The notes under the pieces are model-generated. The model searched no databases and was not told the origin of the DNA. It saw only the letters and a list, made by a program, of their open reading frames with translations. From Candidatus Sulfotelmatobacter sp. (lineage in GTDB: Bacteria > Acidobacteriota > Terriglobia > Terriglobales > Acidobacteriaceae): a stretch of DNA of 5,192 bases. A program made the translations under genes and the position numbers. Position 1 is the first letter of the stretch, and every line of letters begins with the position of its first letter. The stretch covers positions 1-5,192 of the forward strand of contig JASIKQ010000162.1 of NCBI GenBank assembly GCA_030049565.1, given 5' to 3'. Positions 1-4,178 of the stretch are shown here, in pieces.

Positions 1-218
1 AGGAGATCGGCGGCGGCGCAAGCGGCGGGATTCTCCATGCCGGAAACGCGAGAATGGTTTCCAGCTTTTTCTTTGATCTTGTTCGCAGCTTCTCGTGCGC
101 GTTGCGCGTCGCGTGAACCGATGATAATGGTTTCACCCGCGCGCGCCCAGCGCAGGGCGAGGCCCCTGCCCGCGGGTCCGGTACCGCCGAGGATGGCGAT
201 GGGACCAGGATCAGGCAA
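1..218 (-). CDS. npdG: F420H2:NADP+ oxidoreductase, N-terminal part (3' end beyond window)
   Basis: This is the first 72 residues of an F420-dependent NADP reductase, a cytoplasmic enzyme that moves hydride between F420H2 and NADP+. Seen: an N-terminal Rossmann fold with the glycine loop GGTGPAG (residues 11-17), then a second strand ending IIIGSRD (31-37). From what I recall of the Archaeoglobus Fno structure, a Thr, Ser, Arg and Lys bind the NADP 2'-phosphate; the equivalents here are T13, S35, R36 and R40, so NADP rather than NAD is expected. No ATG or GTG lies in frame between the upstream in-frame stop (269-267) and the Rossmann strand. The TTG at 218 has GGAG (229-226) seven bases upstream and is taken as the start. 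It overlaps the end of cofH by 8 bases, implying coupled translation and a shared transcript. The catalytic and F420-binding C-terminal part is not in the window. Family call is confident; the start is likely but not certain. Confidence 0.9.
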   Translation of the reverse strand, partial: MPDPGPIAILGGTGPAGRGLALRWARAGETIIIGSRDAQRAREAANKIKEKAGNHSRVSGMENPAACAAADL

Positions 219-1443
219 ATTGCGGCTCCAGCGTTTCCTCAGCGCTGAATTCTTCCAGGGGCAGTTTTAGCTTGATGCGCGAGTATGTGGTGTTGCGCTC
301 GGCGGGCACGCGCCCGATTTCGCGAATCAGCGACTGAAAATCTGCCGGGCTGGTGTATTGGCCGGCGGTGGCTCCTGCCTCGCGTGAAATATTTTCTTCC
401 ATCAGCGTGCCGCCGTAATCGTTGGCTCCGGCCTGCAGGCAAAGGTGCGACAGGCGGCGATTCAGCTTCACCCACGAAACCTGAATGTTGTTAATAGAAC
501 CGGCGAGCAGCAGGCGGGCGAGGGCGTGAACTTTCAGATGTTCGGTGAGCGTGGGTCCGCTTCGCGCCAGGGCTTGTTGAAACAGCACTGTGTTCTGGTG
601 CACGAAGCCGAGGGGCACGAACTCGGTGAAGCCGCCGGTTTCATCCTGGATGTGGCGCAGCAGCAGCATCTGGCGCACCCAGTGCTCGGGAGTTTCGGCG
701 TGCCCATACATCATGGTGGAGGTGGTGCGAATGCCGCAGCCATGGGCGGTGCGAATGACTTCGATCCACTGCGCAGTCGAAAGTTTGTTGCGGGAGAGAA
801 TATGGCGGACGTCGTCGTCGAGAATTTCGGCAGCGGTGCCAGGTAAAGTGTCGAGGCCGTTGTCGCGCAGCATGGAGAGATAATCGGCAAGCTGCATTCC
901 AGTCAGTTCGACGCCATAGACAATTTCCATGGGCGAGAAAGCGTGGATGTGCAATGCGGGCACGGCGCTCTTTACAGCGCGGAGAATGTCGCGATAGTAG
1001 AGCGGAGGCAGGCCATGCGGAAGTCCGCCCTGGATGCAGACTTCGGTTGCGCCTAGCCGCCGGGCTTCGATGGCCTTTTGCGCGACTTGGTCGGAAGTAA
1101 GGAAATAGGTGTCGGATTCGCGAGGGCCGCGACTGAAGGCGCAAAATTTGCATCCGACGAAGCAGATGTTGGTGAAGTTGATGTTGCGGTTGACGACGTA
1201 GGTCACGATGTTGCCGCAGAGTTCGGCGCGCACTGTGTTGGCGGCGACGAGAAGGCCGAGTAAGTCATTACCTTCAGCGTGCGCAAGATTGTAGGCTTCG
1301 TTCAGAGAGATGGCATTGCCATTTTGAGCCGCGAGAATTTTTTCCAGGGAGAAGCGTAGTTCATGGGCGACTTGCGGAGCGATGTCGGACCATGCGAGTG
1401 AGGGAAACCCTTGCAATTCGGATAATGAAAACGGACTGTGCAC
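211..1443 (-). CDS. cofH: FO synthase subunit 2, radical SAM (5-amino-6-(D-ribitylamino)uracil--L-tyrosine 4-hydroxyphenyl transferase)
   Basis: CofH is the radical SAM half-reaction that joins a tyrosine-derived 4-hydroxybenzyl group to 5-amino-6-ribitylaminouracil; CofG then closes the ring to give FO, the F420 chromophore. With the start chosen here the protein has 410 residues. Seen: the radical SAM cluster motif CFVGCKFC (C94, C98, C101) just after the family signature VVNRNINFTN, followed by CIQGG, HIHAFSP, PGTAAEIL, TTSTMMYGH, GGFTEFVPLGF, NIQVSWVKL and GANDYGGTLMEENIS, all typical of CofH/MqnC/MqnE relatives. The flanking F420 genes make CofH the specific call. No ATG is in frame before the cluster motif. 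The GTG at 1443 has GGAG (1454-1451) seven bases upstream. The frame stays open to a GTG at 1608, but that would translate through a hairpin and palindrome and looks non-coding. A TTG at 1413 lacks a ribosome site. Stop TGA at 213-211. Confidence 0.93.
   Translation of the reverse strand: MHSPFSLSELQGFPSLAWSDIAPQVAHELRFSLEKILAAQNGNAISLNEAYNLAHAEGNDLLGLLVAANTVRAELCGNIVTYVVNRNINFTNICFVGCKFCAFSRGPRESDTYFLTSDQVAQKAIEARRLGATEVCIQGGLPHGLPPLYYRDILRAVKSAVPALHIHAFSPMEIVYGVELTGMQLADYLSMLRDNGLDTLPGTAAEILDDDVRHILSRNKLSTAQWIEVIRTAHGCGIRTTSTMMYGHAETPEHWVRQMLLLRHIQDETGGFTEFVPLGFVHQNTVLFQQALARSGPTLTEHLKVHALARLLLAGSINNIQVSWVKLNRRLSHLCLQAGANDYGGTLMEENISREAGATAGQYTSPADFQSLIREIGRVPAERNTTYSRIKLKLPLEEFSAEETLEPQFA
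226..229 (-). promoter_or_regulatory. Ribosome binding site for npdG (decides TTG start)
   Basis: GGAG inside the last codons of cofH, seven bases before the TTG at 218. It is the only Shine-Dalgarno-like core placed before a plausible start in the npdG frame. Confidence 0.55.
1141..1164 (-). other. CofH radical SAM [4Fe-4S] motif CX3CX2C
   Basis: The codons for C94, C98 and C101 give CFVGCKFC, the three cysteines that ligate the S-adenosylmethionine-binding [4Fe-4S] cluster. All three are intact, so the enzyme is expected to be active. Confidence 0.93.
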
Positions 1444-1450
1444 AAGGCCG

Positions 1451-1454
1451 CTCC
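1451..1454 (-). promoter_or_regulatory. Ribosome binding site for cofH (decides GTG start)
   Basis: GGAG lies seven bases upstream of the GTG at 1443. It is the same core at the same spacing as the site before the TTG of npdG, which supports the GTG as the real start in a reading frame that has no ATG. Confidence 0.55.
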
Positions 1455-1532
1455 AGGACTCGCATTCAAAGTTACTCCTATAGATGCTATTTGGCGAGTA
1501 AGGCAGCTCAGGAAATAGTGTTGGGGGCGCGT

Positions 1533-1550
1533 CGCGGGCTGAAGCCCGCG
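1533..1550. repeat. GC-rich inverted repeat (REP-like hairpin)
   Basis: Arms CGCGGGC (1533-1539) and GCCCGCG (1544-1550) are perfectly complementary around a 4-base loop TGAA. It sits in the intergenic gap and can fold in RNA from either strand. I recall very similar intergenic hairpins dispersed in acidobacterial genomes, which would make it a REP-type element; only one copy is present here, so repetition cannot be shown from this window. It could stabilise the upstream message or trim expression of cofH-npdG. Confidence 0.6.
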
Positions 1551-1560
1551 AAGTACTTCG
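1549..1560. repeat. 12-bp perfect palindrome abutting the hairpin
   Basis: CGAAGTACTTCG is identical to its own reverse complement and shares its first two bases with the right arm of the neighbouring hairpin. It may be the outer part of the same repeat element, or a site for a dimeric DNA-binding protein; nothing in the window decides between these. Confidence 0.55.
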
Positions 1561-1633
1561 ATGGGGGTTTTCACGGCTTGGCTGGAACCGCACCTTCCGC
1601 CCCGGCACCGGTTACAAGATTAGCTAAAACGCT

Positions 1634-2515
1634 TTAGCGGAACAGGTCGTTTTTGGCGGGACGGAGAAGATCGCGCAGGCGGCCGAGTGCGGGCTCATAA
1701 GCAAACCCGCGAATGACGCAGGCGGGGGTGCGGTTGAGTTTGCCGCAGACGAGTGCTGCGGTGCAGGCTAGTTCGTCGGCAATGGCTTCGATGCTCGCGT
1801 GCAGAGTGTAGCCGTGGGGATCGCGGCGTCCGCGATCATCGCGCAGAGGTTTCATTCCGGCAATGCCGATGCAGAAATCGACCAGGCCCTCGCGCCAGGG
1901 ACGGCCGAAAGAATCGGTGATCAGAACGGGGATGGTGAGACCTGTACGCTTCTTGATTTCACGATGGATCGCGCGAGCAGAGCGATCGGGATTTGCCGGC
2001 AGGAGCAGAGCGTGGCGGCCGCCGTCGACGTTGGAAACGTCCACACCGCTGTTGGCGCAGATGAGACCGTGATGAGTTTCGGTGATGAGCACTCCGCTCT
2101 TGCGCCTGATTACGCCTTTGCCTTCGCGTAACGCCAGTTCGATGATGCGCGGGTTGAGCTTGTACTTTTTCGCCCACGCAAGCGATTGGGAGGACGGCGT
2201 GACAGTAGCGAGATCGATGATGCGGCCTTCCGATTTGGAGACAATTTTGTGCTTGATGACGAGGATGTCGCCGGGAGCGAATGAGCGTTCTTGTTGGCGC
2301 AGCGCAGTGAGAAGTTTATTGACAATGGAATCGCCGGGCTGAATGTCGCCCGCAAGCGGAATGGGTATGACACGAAGCTCAGCAGGAGGCCGCTTCGTAG
2401 GCAGATTGGCTCTGGTCAGTTTAGCTGTGGTCAGGTGAGCTCTCGTCAGTTTGCCTCTTGCCCGTTCGGCACCTGGCGCGACGGACGAGTTTGCCGAGGC
2501 TGGGCGGTTCCTCAC
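1634..2515 (-). CDS. cofE: Coenzyme F420-0:L-glutamate ligase (single-domain CofE with N-terminal extension)
   Basis: CofE uses GTP to add L-glutamate residues to F420-0 in the cytoplasm, the tail-building step of F420 synthesis. The protein has 293 residues. Seen: the CofE core starts near residue 46 (ELRVIPIPL) and carries HKIVSKSEGR (89-98), ETHHGLICANSGVD (146-159) followed by SNVDGG, TDSFGRPWREGL (200-211) and GRRDPHG (229-235), all hallmark motifs of the ligase. It ends RPAKNDLFR, about where actinobacterial FbiB proteins continue into a nitroreductase-like domain; that domain is absent. Archaeal CofE proteins are about 250 residues, so the excess is the first 45 or so: a basic, Ala/Arg/Thr-rich segment containing four pentapeptide-like units (21-40). 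The GTG start at 2515 overlaps the cofC stop (GTGA), with GGAGG (2524-2520) four bases upstream. No other ATG, GTG or TTG is in frame before the core, so the extension is probably translated. Confidence 0.94.
   Translation of the reverse strand: MRNRPASANSSVAPGAERARGKLTRAHLTTAKLTRANLPTKRPPAELRVIPIPLAGDIQPGDSIVNKLLTALRQQERSFAPGDILVIKHKIVSKSEGRIIDLATVTPSSQSLAWAKKYKLNPRIIELALREGKGVIRRKSGVLITETHHGLICANSGVDVSNVDGGRHALLLPANPDRSARAIHREIKKRTGLTIPVLITDSFGRPWREGLVDFCIGIAGMKPLRDDRGRRDPHGYTLHASIEAIADELACTAALVCGKLNRTPACVIRGFAYEPALGRLRDLLRPAKNDLFR
2396..2455 (-). repeat. Four 15-bp imperfect tandem repeats in the 5' end of cofE
   Basis: On the plus strand the units are 2396-2410, 2411-2425, 2426-2440 and 2441-2455. 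Units two and four, and units two and three, each agree at 12 of 15 bases; the first unit is more diverged. The shared core is close to GTCAGTTTAGC. In the cofE frame each unit encodes five residues: GKLTR, AHLTT, AKLTR, ANLPT (residues 21-40). This matches the A(D/N)LXX pattern of pentapeptide-repeat proteins, though four units would make only one coil of such a helix. Confidence 0.75.
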
Positions 2516-3171
2516 GGAGCCTCCGTTTGAGCAAGCAGCAACGGATTAAGTTTCCATCTCCGAAGCAGGTTCTGGGTGCGAGTTTCGCCAGGGTGCGCGA
2601 GAATTTTCTGCAAGTCTGCGGGATTATCCACGTCGATTGCGATGCACGGGAGGTTCAGAACCACGCATTCTTTGCCGGTCGCGCGCGCGGCGGCGAGATG
2701 CGGCTTGAAACTATCGTTGCCAAAGCGAAGAGGAAAGAGATTCGCGGGACGGCGGAAGACGGCGTTGGTGCCGCGGCCATCGGCGGCGGGCGCGAGAACC
2801 GAACCTTGGCGCGGCGCGTGGGTCAGGATCTGCTCGAGTTCGGCGGCTTGAATCAGGGGGATATCGGCGGGGATTACCAGCGTGTACTCGATGCCGCGCG
2901 CGACGCAGAGGCGGGTTGCCATTTCGATGGCAGCGGTTTCGCCGGGATTAGTGCGATCCAGGATGAGTTCGAAATCGTACTGTTCGGCGAGTTCGATGGC
3001 GAATGGATCGTTAGTGACCAGCGTACAAGGCGGGCGGCCGCGCCAGGCAGCGATTTCGGAAATTACATCCTGAAGCATCGCCTGCGCCAATTCCGTGCGC
3101 TGCGGCTGATCGAGTACAGAGGCGAGGCGCTGCTTGGCCGCGGATAGATTCTTGACGGGAATGAGAATCAC
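2512..3171 (-). CDS. cofC: 2-phospholactate (or PEP/3-phosphoglycerate) guanylyltransferase CofC/FbiD
   Basis: CofC activates a three-carbon phosphoacid with GTP to give a guanosine diphospho intermediate that CofD transfers to FO. The protein has 219 residues, the usual family size. Seen: the N-terminal nucleotide-binding loop IPVKNLSAAKQRLA (4-17), VTNDP (52-56), the metal-binding strand VIPADIPLI (99-107), DGRGTNAVF (131-139), FGNDSFKPHLAAA (150-162) and IDVDNPADL (179-187). This order is that of the CofC branch of the MobA-like nucleotidyltransferases. The GTG start at 3171 overlaps the cofD stop as GTGA and puts the loop at the expected distance from the N-terminus; its Shine-Dalgarno is weak, so translation probably depends on ribosomes finishing cofD. 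Archaea use 2-phospho-L-lactate, mycobacteria phosphoenolpyruvate and Paraburkholderia 3-phospho-D-glycerate; the substrate here cannot be read from sequence alone. Confidence 0.93.
   Translation of the reverse strand: MILIPVKNLSAAKQRLASVLDQPQRTELAQAMLQDVISEIAAWRGRPPCTLVTNDPFAIELAEQYDFELILDRTNPGETAAIEMATRLCVARGIEYTLVIPADIPLIQAAELEQILTHAPRQGSVLAPAADGRGTNAVFRRPANLFPLRFGNDSFKPHLAAARATGKECVVLNLPCIAIDVDNPADLQKILAHPGETRTQNLLRRWKLNPLLLAQTEAP
2520..2524 (-). promoter_or_regulatory. Ribosome binding site for cofE
   Basis: GGAGG in the last codons of cofC, four bases before the GTG at 2515. It supports initiation at this GTG and hence translation of the N-terminal extension. Confidence 0.55.
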
Positions 3172-4178
3172 GGCTGCTCAGAGGCGCTGCAGGCCGCTTC
3201 GTCGGGATCTTCTGGCAATGAATCGGTGGAAGCTGGCTGGTCGCGAAGTAATCCGCCACATGCGAAGGAGAGAACGGTTCGGGCAAGCGCGGCTCGGTCT
3301 TCGGCTGAGCGCATAATAGTTTGCGTGCACTGCACGCGCAGTCCGCTTTTGCGAAGCGCTTCGGCGGCACGGGCATCAACTGTGTCGCAAATGAGAATGT
3401 CGAGAAAGTCCTCATAAGATTTGGCGATGCCGGCGATGGAGCAAGGCAGTCCCTGCGCGGCCATAAGAATGCCTGCGGGACCGGCGACCGGAGCGTTGCC
3501 GACGATTGGACTCACGGCAGCAATTTTGCCGCGCGCCCCTCGTAGCGCTTCGCGAATTCCGGGCACGGAAAGAATTGGGCCGATACTAGTGATGGGATTG
3601 CTGGGAGCGATCAGCACGGCATCGGCAGAGGCGAGGGCGTCGATTACGCCGGGCGCGGGTTCGGCGTCGGAGGCTCCTGCAAAACGCACGGCGTTCACGG
3701 GATCCTGATACCAGCGCTGCACGAAATATTCTTCGAAGCTGAATTCGCCGGAAGGAGTGTCCACGCGAGTTTCGACGCGTGAATCGCTCATGGGGAGAAT
3801 GCGCGCCTTCACTCCGAGCTTCTGACAGATGGTCGCCGTGGCTTCCGACAAGGTTTTGCCTTCGGCCAGCAGGCGGGAGCGCAGCAGGTGCACAGCGAGG
3901 TCGCGATCACCTGTATGGAACCAAATGGGCTCGCCCAGCTGCTTCATTGCCTGCAGGCAGAGAAACGTATCGCCTTTGACGCCCCATCCGCGCTCGCGGC
4001 TGAGCAAGCCAGAGAGAGCGTAGGTGATGGAATCGATGTCAGGAGAAACGTAAAGGCCCCACCAGAGTAAATCGTCGCCGGTGTTGACGATGATTGTGAT
4101 CTGTTCGGCGGGAATGATTTGCCGAAGGCCGTCGACAAATTTGGCGCCGCCGGTGCCGCCGGTGAGGACGCAGATCAT
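3168..4178 (-). CDS. cofD: 2-phospho-L-lactate (or PEP) transferase CofD/FbiA
   Basis: CofD transfers the phospholactyl-type group from the CofC product to FO, giving F420-0 (or dehydro-F420-0), in the cytoplasm and with a divalent metal. The protein has 336 residues. Seen: it opens on the family's nucleotide loop LTGGTGGAKF (5-14), then NTGDD (32-36), YVSPDIDSITYALSG (43-57), GWGVKGDTF (64-72), WFHTGDRDLA (86-95), APSNPITSIGPIL and VSPIVGNAPVAGPAG, all diagnostic of CofD/FbiA. The frame is open a further 59 codons upstream to a GTG at 4355, but that stretch lies inside cofG and has no family similarity; the ATG at 4178 places the loop correctly, has GAGGG (4187-4183) four bases upstream, and overlaps the cofG stop as ATGA. 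The last 25 or so residues (from about 312) are an acidic, Ser/Pro-rich tail outside the recognisable domain. It shares a GTGA overlap with cofC. Confidence 0.95.
   Translation of the reverse strand: MICVLTGGTGGAKFVDGLRQIIPAEQITIIVNTGDDLLWWGLYVSPDIDSITYALSGLLSRERGWGVKGDTFLCLQAMKQLGEPIWFHTGDRDLAVHLLRSRLLAEGKTLSEATATICQKLGVKARILPMSDSRVETRVDTPSGEFSFEEYFVQRWYQDPVNAVRFAGASDAEPAPGVIDALASADAVLIAPSNPITSIGPILSVPGIREALRGARGKIAAVSPIVGNAPVAGPAGILMAAQGLPCSIAGIAKSYEDFLDILICDTVDARAAEALRKSGLRVQCTQTIMRSAEDRAALARTVLSFACGGLLRDQPASTDSLPEDPDEAACSASEQP

Larger units (their letters stand above)
1444..1633. other. Intergenic gap between cofE and cofH
   Basis: These 190 bases are the only sizeable non-coding stretch. 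The cofH frame is open through most of it, but the translation has no family similarity and includes a strong hairpin. Contents, read on the minus strand: a weak 6-bp AT-rich stem around the cofE stop (1638-1623), a 12-bp palindrome (1549-1560), a 7-bp GC hairpin (1533-1550), then a more AT-rich stretch (about 1500-1465) that could hold a secondary promoter for cofH-npdG, although I see no convincing -35/-10 pair. No run of T follows the hairpin on either strand, so a classical terminator is not supported. Confidence 0.7.

Noticed and set aside
445..846. 133-codon plus-strand frame opposite cofH
   Set aside because: It is a shadow of cofH; the minus-strand frame carries continuous family motifs and the plus-strand product matches nothing I recognise.
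641..1153. 170-codon minus-strand frame inside cofH in another frame
   Set aside because: Arg/His/Ser-rich translation typical of an off-frame reading of a GC-rich gene, fully contained in cofH.
1465..1510. Possible internal promoter before cofH in the AT-richer part of the gap
   Set aside because: TATAGG- and TAGCAT-like hexamers exist but no convincing -35 at a proper distance; not strong enough to annotate as a promoter.
1623..1638. Possible terminator hairpin at the end of cofE (6-bp stem GCTAAA/TTTAGC)
   Set aside because: The stem is short and AT-rich and lacks a following T-run on the minus strand; cofH follows in the same direction, so a terminator is not supported.
2458..3147. 229-codon open frame on the plus strand opposite cofC
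   Set aside because: It lies wholly antisense to a gene with clear CofC motifs, has no recognisable domain, and is the kind of long antisense frame produced by GC-rich codon bias.
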